From assembly GCA_012490785.1 (NCBI GenBank), contig JAAXCT010001171.1:124001-188000 (forward strand): DNA of 64,000 bases. The letters run 5' to 3'. The position numbers and the translations under genes are program-made. This stretch comes from Eragrostis nindensis (Eukaryota; Streptophyta; Magnoliopsida; Poales; Poaceae). The notes beneath the pieces are model-generated. The model was not told the origin of the DNA. It searched no databases and saw nothing but the letters and a program-made list of their open reading frames with translations. Shown piece by piece: positions 22,270-35,990 of this stretch (the stretch's first letter is position 1; the number at the start of each line of letters is the position of its first letter).

Positions 22270-22952
22270 ATCGGCTATTGAGTGCGCCTACTGGGCCGAG
22301 CATTAACTGATGCAATTGCTGCTAACTGGGCCGAACCTTCTCTTGGCCTAGTAATCTGGTTCCAAGTTCCAACGAGCATCGATCAGAAAACAGAACAACA
22401 AAGCCATCCATCTCAAGCACAACTGCAAGATCAGATGGATTCGCGTTTGATCGTGGCAAACACTACAAAAATGCATGTGGTTATATGAGATCACTGTACT
22501 CCCAAACAAATAAATAACGTTGCCACATACTCCAGCTTTGGATGTGCTTAGTCACACTGATGCAGGCTATAACGCTATGTTGGAGCCTCACAGTAACTTC
22601 ATCCATTTTAATGCAATGTTGGAAGCAGATTCAGTTCTTGAAAGTAGAAGCTTGGAGCAAACTACATTACCGAAATGGAATTAAGAACTACAACTGTGTG
22701 GATCAAAATACAACCAAGCACAAATGCTCATGCTGCTGGTTCCTCCAGCACTAAACACCAGGAAAGACCAAAGCAAAGAAGCTTGATGCCTAACCGCACC
22801 CCCCCCCCCCCCCCCCCCCCCCCAAACAATCTTCTACATACAGATGTCTTAATAGCATACAATTAGCCCATGATAAAAAATGGTAGGCTACATATATTTC
22901 CCAAAAACTCTACGCTAATGTACAGTCATTGTCTCGATCAAGTCAAATCACA
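22270..22952. other. 3' flank of PP2-A13 gene
   Basis: No gene. Contains a C25 run at 22799-22823. Confidence 0.5.
22799..22823. repeat. C25 homopolymer
   Basis: Twenty-five C in a row, about 130 bp past the PP2-A13 stop. Confidence 0.9.
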
Positions 22953-23676
22953 TCACTTTTGAGGCCTGATCACCTTTTCTGGCTCGAAGCCTTTCGGATA
23001 TATTAGCACTGAATCAACGCACAGGCCACCTTTCGTGTGAGTGCAGTCGATCTGGGCTAGCGAGAACTTCAGCTTCATGGCTTCTTCAGAAGTTGATACA
23101 ACAAAATCACCAACGTGGTATAGAATCCAACTTCCAGGCTCATCTAGGTAGCACTGGGACGATGAGTGCTGGCCATCGGATGTCCAAAGCTGGAAGCGCA
23201 CAGGCTTCTTGTCCCAGCCATGGATTTGTTCTGAGCTGCAAATACGACGACCGAAACGCGAGGATGACTTTCCAAGATGAAGCCTGAAGTACAGGCTGTA
23301 ATTCCCTGGAGGGAAGCAGAAATCGACTTCTCCAACCACCTCAAACCACCAAATTTGCTGAAGATATGCAACAGAATGAAACCTGCAGGATCAAGCAGGG
23401 AGAATGAATGGTTGGGCTTATCTTCACCACATAGTATATGTATTCTTAAAGGTAGACCAGAATTAATCGATTGAAATACCACAAATCAAATGGAAATGCA
23501 CGAAATATTGTCAATTGAATTTTGAACTCCACACAACGCGTCGTTCTCGGCCTACAACTCTCTCCCATCAATTTTTGCAACCGTCCATGCTTACATCATC
23601 ATTTTAGCAGGCTAGAAACCGTGACCAACATTTCACTATCCCATTTAACAATTCATTGATACTACTAAGTCAAAAA

Positions 23677-23714
<38 letters not shown>

Positions 23715-24858
23715 ATGCTTTCACTTTATGGAACTTTTGTTATTTTCAACGGTAGCACCAAAAACATTCATTTCGATAGGTTAAGTTGCCAACAAAGGAA
23801 GATTGCGGGGAACGCGACAGTGGAAATTTAACTTCAAAATGGTAGAAACAATGAAAACAACTCTGTGAGCTTGTGATATTTACCTTGATTCAGTGGTTGG
23901 CATGTGAACCCAATATCTTCTGTCATCAATCCCGGTTATCACCATCGCTTTCGACGATAGGGCCATACAAATTCCACCTTTGCTCTTCTCCAACCAGAAT
24001 TCCTGCCGGACAGAACATAAAGCAGACATTGAATAGTTCGTCCACAAATCGAACATGTAAAAATATCCTATTTTGCCCACCACAACTATTTAAACTGCAT
24101 ATATTTTTCATTAGTCCATGTTGAGCATGCGAAACCATGAGGTTTGTTTTTTCCTTCACAGTTCCACAACGATCAGTTTCAGAGTGTGAAATATAACTCT
24201 GAACTACCTAAACAACTGAACTTTGAGGAATCAAATTTTTGTGTATATTTCACGATATCCAATGAAGGAAAAAAACATATTGGTTTAGTATAGCAACCAA
24301 TAAACTTTGCAATCATCCATGGAAGAGAAGTAAATCAAGACAATTAATAATTCGCAAAAAAAAATCAAGACAATTAATACGAATCTCAACTTCTCCTTAT
24401 TCTATTAAACTTTAAAAAAAGATAGTTAAAAAGAGTAGAAACACTTATTTTAGAAGACAGAAATGGAGCCGAGTTTCCTTCAAAAAAAATGGAGCCGAGT
24501 CCAAGCAGGAAGAAGAACAGGAAAAACTCACCCTTTTGCCACCATCAAACAGCACAGGCTTCGCGAGCTTCGCATAGATGTCCTTCTTCTCCATCTCGCT
24601 TTTCTTGCCCTCATCAGCACCATCGACGAACCCGAGGAGGTAACCGTAGTTCGCCGGCAGCTTGGCCTCCCACACGAAGTCCGCCGCCGCCGCGCCGCGG
24701 AACGCATGGTTCAGCCGCGCGAGCCGGCATATGTCCGGCGCGTCGAGGTAGAGCAACACCTCAGCCGCGCACAGCTCCGGCAGGTCGCCGAGCCCAGCAC
24801 GCGCGACCTTGCAGGGCTCCATCCCCGCCAGCGCCAGGTCCGACGCGCCCGCGCCCAT
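22953..24858 (-). CDS. PP2-A13: F-box protein PP2-A13-like (F-box plus phloem lectin domain)
   Basis: Three exons: 24858-24532, 24002-23884, 23382-22953, all in phase, 291 residues, intact. The start ATG follows a non-ATG open stretch. The F-box is at residues ~20-65 (LGDLPELCAAEVLLYLDAPD, CRLARLNHAFRGAAAADFVWE), which should bind SKP1/ASK in an SCF E3 ligase. The rest is the PP2 (Nictaba-like) carbohydrate-binding domain: GGICMALSSKAMVITGIDDR, RYWVHMPTTESRFHSVAYL, IWWFEVVGEVDFCFPPGNYS, VRFQLWTSDGQH, PGSWILYHVGDF, KFSLAQIDCTHTKGGLCVDS. Length and order fit plant PP2-A13/A14 proteins, thought to target glycoproteins for degradation. The substrate is unknown. The 5' flank lies at 24859-25100. 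Confidence 0.93.
23677..23713. repeat. G37 homopolymer in PP2-A13 intron 2
   Basis: About 37 consecutive G on the + strand (C on the coding strand). Very long for a plant genome; it could form a G-quadruplex or reflect an assembly artefact. Confidence 0.9.
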
Positions 24859-27800
24859 GGCCGCTCTTTTGGGCTCCAGTCGCAACTACTGTCACCGTGC
24901 AAAAGCGCGCGTCTTTATTCAGTTCACGCACGCCAATAGGGAGCCGACGCCGCGTCCAAGAACTCGATCCCGTATCGAGCTCTAGCGGAATCAATCCACG
25001 AAAGGCGTGAGTTTCAGTGATTCGCGCACCCGATTCAATTCGAGCAACTGGTAACGGTCGAGCTCAGGCAAATTCGCACGCACCAGACAGAGCAGCAAGA
25101 GGAACAGAAGCACCGCACTAGAAAGCAGCGCAATCTGGAGGCTGTGGCTTTGCTAGGAGGCTCCTGAGGGAGGGAGAAGGCATCGGATGCGCGCGAGAAG
25201 CTTTGGAGCGGGAGAGGAGGCAGGGAAGAAGTGGGCGTACATTTATGTTTGACTTCCCTGACTATAACCTCCCTGCCATATGATGTAATTGCAGCCAACT
25301 CCCGTAAGCACAAGACTGAGCATTGTGACAGTATTTGCTTGTCAAATTAAGGGTTCATGAAGGTGCTATCAGAAAAACATATATATCTGCTTGTGGATTT
25401 GTAGCACCTAAAGAACACTTCATCTTACGTTTCTTTATTTGACGAGACACGCAGCTACCTTAAGATGTCCTATCTGGCTTCCCTCAAAACATAGTTTGAT
25501 GTTAGGTACTTTAATCAGCAAAGATAGCTTTCGGCCACAATAATCAAAGCCGTCCCTCATTTCTGTCGATTCCACAACTTATTTAGGTGGTTTTTGTTTG
25601 CACAAAAGTATACAGTAACCTAACACTCTGGATGTCGACGAATTCGGTTGCTAGGGCCAGTTCCCTACGTACTCAAAAGTGTACAGCAAATCTAATGAAC
25701 CAGGATCTAACGAAACCATAATTTGTGGTTCGCTAGCTGCCTTGGTGTAAAGGAAGAAGTGTTAGGAGTGTTAATGTTGCCTTTCGGCCCTAACCACGCC
25801 AATTATATAACTTAAATAATATATATCACGCACAATCTGAAGGGGTACCCTCTGTTTGAATATGTTGTTAAGTGGCATGTGCCTACTTCTTAAGCATCTA
25901 AATAAATTTGTTGTATTATATGTGCCCTTTCTGTTGCGTGTGGACTAAAGTTTTTGCGGAGCTTCATTGTAATCCCTAATTGCTTCAGCCAAGACACCAA
26001 ATCGGCATAAACTTTGAACAAAAGATCTTCGTCCAAGTCGTTCGTTCGCTAGAGACTGGATATTTGTTTTGCACGCCCGGTGGAAGAAACACTGGATGAT
26101 GGTAAACCCTGCATACTTTTCTTCCCTCCAACAGACAATCAACTGGAGATTAGTACAGAAGATTGCAAAAGTGCGCAACACACAACCACCGGCTCGCATC
26201 AGGAATACAATTGGTTAAACATCAGTGCCACGTCTTCCTCGATTTTAAAACAGTAAATCCATACACTTTTTGGTCCCTGCCTGAAATGAAAAGGATGCCA
26301 CAAATGCACCTGCCACGGTTTCCTTCCATGCTCTCACAATCAAGCTCTGCAAATTGCCCTTTCAGTCGACGCAAGGTCCCCGTAATCCACCCAATCAGAT
26401 GCAGTCCTGTAAATGCCTGTCTCACGCATGGGCCCCCTTGTTGTTGTAACGGATAAAACCGTATCAAAATATCGCTGTGCCCGCGCACAGGTGCGTGGAT
26501 CTGACTCAGCACACACAGGGGTTTCACACGTGGCGGCAGGGCACGGGGTGCTTAGGTGGAGGGAGGAAAGAACAAAGTGCTCGGGCTGCGCTGTGTGCTT
26601 TAGGCCTTTAATTGTGTGGTTGTAAATGCAACTATGCAGGGATTAGCTTCTGTTTCGGATCAGTGTTTGGAGCTTTGTTGCCGGGTACCAGAGCTGATGT
26701 TTGCGTCAGGTGTTGTGTGATGATATCTTTTGCTGTCCATCCAATTCTGTATCAGATAAGGTACTAATGGCTGGAGCAACTTCAGGCGTACATCTGCAAA
26801 TTTGTTTCGTCAGCAATTGATCGAGTAAGAGCAGACAACAAAATTCTGTGGATATTGGCTGTCGCTGAGGTGCGTTTAGTGTGCGGTGACTCGGTGGAGG
26901 TTTCTGCGGCAGAATTGCAGCTAGCTGGCTGCCAAAGTGGGAATGGGGACTATGCAGTCTAGGCCATCAGAATATCAAGTGACCATTATTAAGCTGGAGC
27001 TGGTTTCAGGCACCCAAAACATTCTCAGTTGGTGAACAAACCTCCGATGACTCAGCTCCAACGCAGCGAAGAAAATGGTACTCCTTAGAGGCGACCATTG
27101 CTAATTTTCCATCCGAACTTTCTGGAATCTAGTAGTCTGCACATTTGACCATACTATTCACATTTTGATCTTTTAATAACTTCTAAAATACTTAGTTACA
27201 TAAAGTACACTTATGATTAATAGATGTGGAGTAGATAGTATTTTAGTAACATAATATATTTATGAGAGTTTAATTATGTATTAATGAAAAAATAATAGTC
27301 AAAGTTGAACAGTAAAAATCAACACTGACAGTTATTAAAAAACGGAGGAAGTAAATGATTGCTGGGGCGTGGACTAATCTGCCTGTCCCGACCTAAGAAT
27401 AGCTCGTCAACGCCGTGTGGCAGCTCATTTGAACCAAACGCTGAAATGTTTATTTCGCTCTCATATATGTGATGCCTCAGCAGTGTGCATATGCTGAGCT
27501 GTCATATGACAACAGACGCACGACTTCACGAATCACGAGAAGATAAAAAAAAATCATGCAGTTTCATATGAAAAATAGAAAGAGTTTCAGCAGAACGATC
27601 AGATCACAATACAGCAAACAACAACACTCAACAAACCACACTGAAACGCACGGCCTCGGTGTGCACCGGCTCAAGCACGACCCGGATTACAGACGTCCCG
27701 ATCGGCCATGCTGATTTCAGGCTCCGCCTCGCTAGTGTTCCGTCTCTCCCTCCCTTGCGCTGCGGTGGAAGGCGTTGAGCTCGGCGGCGGCCTCAGCTGC

Positions 27801-28171
27801 GGACAGCAACAGTGCGCCGGCCTCAGAGGCGGCAAACAGCCGTCAAACTGGAAAAAAAGAGCGCTCTCCTTTTGGGCCAACTAGACTAGTTTCTTCATTC
27901 GCAAAAAAAAAACTAGCCTAGTTTCTTTATCTGGGCCGTCACTATTTATGGCCCGTGTAAGGCAGCTCCGCAAAGTAGGTAGCCCAACAAGGCCCAGCCG
28001 AAGCAGACTTTACCGATCTACCCATATTGTTCCGTATAATTGCTAGTCAATCCCTCAACCTCATCGCTGCGCTTCTCGCCGTTTCCGCTTCCTTCGTTCC
28101 GCCTCCTCCATCTTCCTCTCACTCCCCTCGTCTAGGGTTTTGTTCCAAACCCTAGCGGCGATCCCACCCCC
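24859..28171. other. 3.3-kb intergenic region between divergent PP2-A13 and CSN1 genes
   Basis: Holds promoters of both genes. No supported gene: the ORFs at 26163-26625 and 27671-27880 lack domains or splice sites. A Stowaway-like end lies near 27350. Confidence 0.4.
27130..27351. mobile_element. Possible Stowaway-like fragment
   Basis: Right end AACGGAGGAAGTA at about 27341-27353 with typical AT-rich inner text (GTCAAAGTTGAACAGTAAAA). The left end could not be defined. Confidence 0.3.
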
Positions 28172-31100
28172 ATGGACGTGGAAGGTGAGGTGCCCGCCGC
28201 TGCGGCGGCAGCGGTGACGAACGGCCTGGGCGACGGGGAGGAGACCGCCCCGGCGGCGTTCTCCGCCGAGCAGCTGGATGTGGAGGCGTACGCCGCGCAG
28301 TACTCGGGGCGGACCCGCCTGGCGCGCCTCATCTTCATCGCGGACAGGTGCGGGGTGGAGGCGATGAAGCTCGAGGCGCTGCGGATGGCGTACGATGAGA
28401 TCAAGAAGGGAGAGGACACACAGCTCCACCGCGACGTCGCTTCCAAAATCAACGGCCGCCTCGGCCCGCGGTACGGGCTCGACCAGGCTTGGGCCGACAC
28501 CGTCAATCGCCGCGCCGAGCAGCGCAGGGAGAAGCTCGAGACCGAGCTCAACGGCTACAGGGTGCGGAAACCCTAACCATTGCTTTTACCTGTTGAGATT
28601 AATTTGCTTAAATCACCACTTGTCCGTTGACGCTAGTGTTTTTTATGATGTGTTGGGGGCAATGTCATCGTGCTTTATCATTATTGATCTGGTTAATTTG
28701 CTTACACCATCGTTACAATATTGATGCAATATGTGTTTGGTGTCTTTTACTGACCACTGAGAAGAGGCTTATGATTTAGCTTGTGAGTGCTAAGCGTAAT
28801 ATGTCTGTTGGCTACCTTGTGAACTATTTGCAAGCATCTGTCGCGACGTGCATGCTTTTCTATGTTATGATTTTAGGGACAGCAGTATACTGAACATATT
28901 GCAACATTGTTAAAAGTGTTTATGCTTATGAGAGTACATGTAGGCTTTGTTTGTTTCTTTGTTTTCCACGTGTCTGGTTTTCTTTCGGTGTCATGTTTTG
29001 CCCTGCGGCCTTTTTAGGCATATCCTGCTGTGTTTAAAAAAGTAGTATTAGACGTGACGCGGAGCTGGCTCCGTATTCACCTACGGATTTTTCTATATTT
29101 TTCTAATTTCCTGCGTTTGCTATTGTTCTGTGATTATTTGCAAAGAATCGTTGCCTGGGATCACATAGATGCTAGGCAGAGCCCGACCACCTGCCTAGTG
29201 CCTAACGTTTTTTGAAATATTAATCCTGTTCTAACATCATAAGGTTCTAAATTTCTTTTTTGTCAAAAGGAAATGACATGTATATGTGGTCTCTCTGTTC
29301 ATTTATTATGTTGATTCTTTAATTGCAGACAAATCTGATCAAAGAGAGCATCAGAATGGGTTACAATGACATGGGCGATTTCTTCTATGCTCGTGGCCAG
29401 CTTTCAGAAGCCTTCAAAAGCTATATCAGGACACGGGACTATTGTACCACTTCCAAGCATATTGTTCAGATGTGCATGAATGTCATTCTGGTTAGCATTG
29501 AGCTGGGACAGTTTGCACATGTTTCAAACTATGTCAGTAAAGCAGAGCAAACCCCAGACACTTTGGACCCTATTGTTGTCGCGAAGTTGCGAGCAGCTGC
29601 AGGATTAGCTTACTTGGAAACAAAGAAATACAAACTTGCAGCTCGTAAGGTTAGTCATATAGAATTTCATCCAAAGTGACTTTATTATGGTTTCCCTGTG
29701 CTAACCTGTTATTGTACATGTAGCATGATAAGCTGATTTCCTTACATAATCTTCTAAAAGAATACGATCCAACTAATCAGTTTTATGCTTCAAGATTCAC
29801 TTTTATTTGAATTATGATTTATTGGTTATTTTGATACTGATATACGTGTATGCTGCTTGTGTGGTTCTTTGTGTATGTGTGGTAAGTAAACACCAGATAT
29901 AAGGTATCTATATAAAAGGTTTGGATAGGTTGATGGGATCCCCAATGATTTATTCTGTTCTATTATCTTTCTAAGAAGCTGCCATAATTGGTTTGTTGTG
30001 AACATACCCGCAAAGGATCATTATCATTTGGGTTTTGGGGTCTGTAGTTTGTATTTATGAAACACTATGGACTTAATTAGATAAGTTTTTCTCTTTCCCC
30101 CAGTATTCAGCAGGTAGCTAGGGATAACTTTGTCTGCTCTAAACTTAATTTAGATAAATAACCAAAGATCTTTCTCTACAAGTTATAATTTTGCTCCGTC
30201 TTGTTAGACATCTCATATGCAGATAATGGGATGCTGGATGAATGAAATTTGTATATCATATTTGGTGTAAGCATCAAATAATACCCTAAGTTATACTTTT
30301 CCTCTAGTTTGTTGAGACAGGTATTGAACTAGGGAACAACTACTCTGAAGTTATAGCTCCGCAAGATGTGGCTGTCTATGGTGCCCTTTGTGCACTTGCT
30401 TCTTTTGACCGTTCAGACCTGAAGGTTTACCTTTTCTGTACCACTTTCTTTTCTTGTGGGACATGTTGCTTTTATATCAATGTTCTCAAAATATGACTGA
30501 ATTTGTTACAGAGCAAAGTCATCGACAACATCAACTTCCGTAACTTTCTAGAGCTGGTGCCTGAAGTAAGGGAGTTGGTTAATGATTTTTATGCAAGGTA
30601 CGATGCTTCAGAATGGTCCTATATAGAGTCCTATCTTTTCATGGTGTTAGTTGTTCTCACACTTATTGAAGTTTTGATAAGTGTATATGCATTGTATATT
30701 ATGCAAAAGTAAGGACTGCATTTAGAATTGTTCCTATTTCATTGCAGTACGAGGAAATTAAACATTTTGTATCGATGCGCCGTAGGCTCTATTTTCAGTT
30801 TAGGAAACCCCAACTAGCAAGTAGGCATTGTAGATTATATCTTGCTAACCCCAAGCAAAGCTAATCACTATCCGAAACCCACTTTATTCCCTTCTTAAGG
30901 TAAGGGCAGCATTAAATTGCATTGTCTAATAGACTCATATTTTATCATGCGTTTATTTGGACATGTGCCCACTTTATTGATCAAGTAGGAATTGTAGATT
31001 AAAGTGCTGCTATATCACATATTTGTTTCATATGACATTTGTATAGCTACAAGTTGAATTTCTTGGACATCCAAATGAACAAAGTAATTTATGTCACGCG

Positions 31101-31996
31101 AGGAAGCGAATTAAACAGTTCTTTCTTGAGGAGGCTACTTGATGGGAACAAAAAATCTTTGTACACCTGCTTTCAGTTTTTCCATCGGGTTGGAAGACTC
31201 CAAATCGGCATGTCAAACTTTTATGCATGTAACCTTTATGGCACCTCGAGTCGTTGGCATGGTTATTCGAAACGTGAGTAGAATAATGTGACTTGGGCTA
31301 TCATCTCAAAAGCCATGACACCTTATTGCATTGAAATGTTGCTTAGTATGTCCTGGACTGAGCCGCTCAGTGTTTATATTATAAAGACGAGTGCATTCTA
31401 TCATTTTAAAAGCTGTGTGTTTGAGCTTTTTGGAGTATACATGTCCATTTCATGCTGGTTTTGTTTTTAACTATTCCAAGTTTCTAACCATGAAAATACT
31501 GCAGTCGCTATGGATCATGCTTAGGGCACCTCGAAAAGCTGAAGCCTAACCTGCTACTGGATATCCATTTGCATGAGCATGTAGAGACTCTGTACATGGA
31601 TATTCGCCACAAAGCCATCATACAGTACACGCTTCCATTTATATCTGTTGATCTTAACACAATGGCTGATGCCTTCAAGACTTCTGTGCCCATGCTAGAG
31701 AAGGAAATAGCAGCACTGATCACTGAGAACAAAATACAGGTTCTTTAGAATCTCTGAAATTACATTCCGAGATTTATGCATATATTGTGGGTTGATTCTA
31801 ACTGAAACCTTTGCAGGCTCGGATAGACTCCCACAACAAGATTCTTTATGCAAGGCATGCTGACCAAAGAAACACAACTTTCCAACGTGTCCTTCAAACT
31901 GGCAACGAGTTTGAGAGAGATGTCAAGTCCATGCTTCTGAGAGCAAACCTCCTGAAGCATGATTACGTGCAAAGGACTGGACAGAGGAAGATGTAA
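28172..31996 (+). CDS. CSN1: COP9 signalosome complex subunit 1
   Basis: Six exons: 28172-28561, 29329-29649, 30308-30424, 30512-30597, 31505-31739, 31817-31996; 1329 bp, 442 residues, close to the 441 of Arabidopsis FUS6/COP11. Intact. The N-terminus is acidic and Ala-rich, then QLDVEAYAAQYSGRTRLARL; the TPR-like helical part includes SIRMGYNDMGDFFYARGQL, AFKSYIRTRDYCTTSKHIVQ and YLETKKYKLAARKF; the PCI domain runs from about NFRNFLELVPEVREL through YGSCLGHLEKLKPNLLLD to ISVDLNTMADAFKTSVPMLE. The tail ends TGQRKM. CSN1 is a core scaffold subunit of the nuclear complex that removes NEDD8 from cullins and so tunes SCF ligases and light signalling. Upstream, an expected grass-type GC-rich 5' UTR starts about 28060. 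Single gene, no neighbours of related function except F-box genes nearby. Confidence 0.96.
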
Positions 31997-32964
31997 AGTT
32001 GCTAGACAGCTGTCTGGCTCTCCTTTTGAAAATATTTGTTCTGGTTTAGGGTGTTTGGCCTGGCGATGAATCCGGCTGATGACTGGGCATACTGGTGTCT
32101 AAATGACTCATTTTCTTTTTGTCCAGACGGTATTGCTGAAATGTCCTGTTGAGGTTATCTGGAGATGCTCTAATTTGTCTTTTAATTTCGTGGGCAAGCT
32201 TTAGTTTGAACTCTTAGCTTCTTTGAGGTGGTACATACGAGTAATCAGCACTGATAATTCTGTTTTTGTTTTGGGATTGACTACGGATCTGACCGCAGAT
32301 TTATGCTGTCCAAATCCATCTCGCTGATACATCAGCCGGGCCAACAGTCACTCTAAACCTGTGCAAATCGTTGAAGCCTATCGTACTTCAGATTTGGCCT
32401 TTAATTTCTGTGGAGAGACAACTAGCGAATTTTGTTTTCACCTCGCTTAACCTGCTGCAGCGTCGCTTCATTGGATGAAGCGCAAAATTTTATTGGTTTT
32501 TTCAATGTGATTTTGACTCGACTGCGCTGGGAAGTGTCCTCTGTAGTTTACGAAGCACGGATTTGTTCTGTTCTTGGTGGAGACCTGTACTACAGATTAT
32601 ACAAGTGAGTGGTGCTTACATCCACTTGGTCAAGTGGAATCCCCGCATGTGCTAATCAAAGTTGACATGTTCAAAACGCACTGCAAGGCAACTGGCAGTA
32701 AGAGAGAGACACTTGAAAGTTGGCTCTAATGGCTTGTCCACATTTCAAAGATGTATTGACAGATCATAGATTCCAAACCTCAATAATTGCGTTGTATAAA
32801 GAATGAATCAAATGAACAAGAGATGAGATCCCACGAGTCTCTACAGTGATGGGCCGATCAAGAGTGCGCTCTTTAAGCTATCTACAACACCCGCAGAAGG
32901 GTTATGCGGTACAGGACTTGGTATGCGAAAAATGGGTGGAAATTTGTGTCTCGTGCCGTGTCGC
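31997..32964. other. convergent 3' flanks of CSN1 and the rhomboid gene
   Basis: AT-rich, no gene; 3' UTRs of both genes are expected here. Confidence 0.5.
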
Positions 32965-35573
32965 TCAGTTGGTGCAGGTCCATCTCGACGTGGGGACGCA
33001 GCTGAGGTACTGGCACCAGTGGCAGCTGGCGTTGGCGTTGGAGCCGCGGAAGAGCATCGCCATGCCGAGCGCGAATCTGCAAAGGTTAACACAAAAAGGA
33101 CACGGAAAGAATTAGTTGAGGCCTGCAACTTCGCCGACAGAAACTGAACTGAATTTGCGGTTAGTGGTTGATAACGCGAAATATAAATTGGGGTTTCCAG
33201 CGTGGTTGCCAACACGATGCGTGTTGGCTAGTAGTAGGTTGGAGGAGAAACAAGGGAACCCAAACACGTTACTCCTGTGTATGGAAAGAAGGAAATGGCC
33301 ACCTAGGCAGGCATATTATATTATTTAAGACGGTGATGGTGTCGTGTCTTTGTATCGGGGCTGTCACTTGATCATTTCGTTCACATGATACTACACCAGA
33401 ATCCGGGGGGCAAGAACGGCCGTATCACACCAATCGGTGAGTTAAACTATTCAATCACCTAACCAAACCAGTGATTCTCTTGTAAAATAACAACGGATGC
33501 TAATTTCCAGGTAGCAGGCCTAGTTTATTGAAGTAATAGTAACGTTGACCAAATAGAAAGCATTTGTGATGGTGTGATGTGAATTTGGCGATGCTTACCC
33601 GATGATGACAAGGACCAATGCGACGGCCATCAAGACCCACTGGTAGAGGAGGTACTTCTTGGAGGTGCAGGCGCTGCCGGCAGCCATGCTGTATCGCTCC
33701 ATCCATCCGAAGTGCGGGCGCATCAGCACCACGAACCCGAGGAGGAAGCCTGTCAGGAACCCGCCGATGTGAGCGAAGTTGTTCACGTGTGGGAGGATGC
33801 CGATGATCAGGTTCACCACTATGACGGACAGGAGAGTCATCGCAGCCGTGGCCTGCAATTAAACAGAGGATCGCTGAGTTTGAGACATCTGAGTTTGTTT
33901 GGTGTTGCACAGCTTACTATCAGCTGCGGAATTAATGGCAAGAACTGAGCAGTGTACTTTGTTGGTGTAGATGGTCCAGTTGGTGAGGAGCTCAGAGAGC
34001 ATGGCGCCGAGGAGACCGAAGAGAGCACCAGAGGCACCAACGGAGATGTGGTTTCTGAGGAACAGAGAGGACAGGACGCTGCCGCCGAGCCCGGAGAAGA
34101 GGTAAACCACACCAATTCTCACTGAAAAAAGAGCCCACGAAACAGCATTTTAGTTAGGCTGATTAATCAGGTGACCAAATTAGCATTGCCCTGTTTGGCA
34201 GTCGCATGCGCTAAATTGTTATAACTGACTGGCAGAGAATCGGACTCACCGTATCCAAACTGCTGCTCGAGGCGCATGCCGACGAACATGAGACTGAACA
34301 TGTTGACAACCAGGTGCAGAACGCCGGCGTGCAGCCACATGTTGGAGATGAGGCGCCAGCCCTGGTGCTGGTGCACGACCTTCTCCCAGACAAGGGCCCC
34401 CATCTTGGTGAGTCTGCACAACACGAGCAAGCCGTCAGGCCCCATCGCATCACATATTCTCTTGTCGTCAGGATCCGGAATGCTGCATTCATGGAACTGT
34501 GGTGCTGCGCCCACTGCAAACGGATCCAACTAGGTTCGTTGCACACCGTTTGTGAATGAATAGGAATATGATTGAAGTGGTGGCCTACTTTTTTTTTGAA
34601 AAAAATATTTTCTTATAAGAAATCTAGTCCGTACTCCATACCCTCTTGTTGAGGAAATCATTTGTGTTCTGGATCTCAACTAACATGGTGCAGTTACTTC
34701 AAGATGGAAAATACTTTCGTGGGGACATGTTGGGATCGGTCGTCATGTTTATCATAGAGCACCCAGAAGACATACCACATTGCACAATGGCCTACAAAGA
34801 TATCTTTTGGAAAAAAGGGAACAGGAACAGGAAGAACAGCGAACCGATGGAAATGCATGTGAAGTTGTATGAGAGCGAGCCAGCTGAAGTGGCTCATGTG
34901 CACTGATTGTCATTCCGAACTGGAAAGCTGCTCTGATAAGGAAACCAGATTGTAAAGAAACGAATAATCGGCAATGATTGATCATTCGTACTAGGTAGAA
35001 AAGCGTGATAATACGAACTTTGCAGGGAATCAAAGCAATCAGTGGATTATATTTCGCATGGACAGATCCATGTCCCCGGCCGGTCATCATTTCCGGTTAT
35101 CAAAGATTACTAGCAGATCCAACACAGAACAACATTCTGATAGATCAGATCATTCATCCGAATAATTAAGGAAACGCATAATTAACCATCCAATATAATT
35201 CATTCAATCGCAGTGGTATGGTATTAGTCAGAAGAAACGGCCATTCTCGTGATTGAAGGAAAAAGAGAGAGAGAGGAATTAAGGAGACTCACGTGGCGGA
35301 GGATGGTCCGAGGAGCGGGTTCTGGCGCAGCGGCTGGAATGCGAACCGTCCGAGGAAATGGCCGATGCATTTGCCTTCCTTGGCGGGGGTGTGGACGGGG
35401 CAGTTGTTGACGTACATGGAGACGATGAAGACGGTGATGTTGGTGACGAAGAAGACGGGGACGATCCAGGGCACCCATTCCCGCTCACCCTCGTGCTGCG
35501 GGTACAGAGGCGACGGCACCTTGCCGGCCTCCTTCCTCACCCCGCCCTTCTCCATGTCCCCGTGCGTCGCCAT
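32965..35573 (-). CDS. Rhomboid-like intramembrane serine protease
   Basis: Five exons: 35573-35293, 34413-34250, 34121-33958, 33852-33599, 33076-32965; 975 bp, 324 residues, intact. The N-terminus faces the cytosol (MATHGDMEKGGVRKEAGKV), then a first membrane helix (PWIVPVFFVTNITVFIVSMY), a luminal loop with conserved RFAFQPLRQNPLLGPSS, WEKVVHQHQGWRLISNMWLH, AGVLHLVVNMFSLMFVG, the catalytic Ser in NHISVGASGALFGLLGAM, and the catalytic His in NNFAHIGGFLTGFLLGFV. A Cys-rich C-terminal tail (SCHWCQYLSCVPTSRWTC) is usual for the plant RBL1-RBL5 group in the Golgi/endomembranes. It cuts membrane proteins within the bilayer; substrates in plants are mostly unknown. The donor at exon 1 and phases agree throughout. 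Confidence 0.95.
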
Positions 35574-35990
35574 TCGAGGTCGTTCTGAGTTGCAACTTGC
35601 AAGTGGTGTGGCCGTGTGGTGGGAGGGAAGGAAAGAAAGAGCGTGAGAGCTCTGCGCTTCTGCAGGGAGGGAGGGAGGTGGTGTAGTGAGGAGGACGGCG
35701 TGGAGCGGGCGGGAATAAATAAACGCGAGAGCGACAGGCCGGCCTCGGCGCGCGGGACGCGGCTCACGGCGCGGTGGTGGTTTCTCCCAAGTTTGAAGGC
35801 CGCATGGCAAAACCGTGTGGAAGAAATGAGCTTGGCTAGCTGCTGCAGGTAAAACCGACCTCACCTGCCTGCTGCTTTCGAATTGAAGCCAGCCCACGGT
35901 CGCGACACTTTCCCACTACTTGCCTTCTTTCAACGACCGTCAGATGCGAAACGAACAGTTTTGGGTTAACATGGCGAAATTCCTCTGAAG

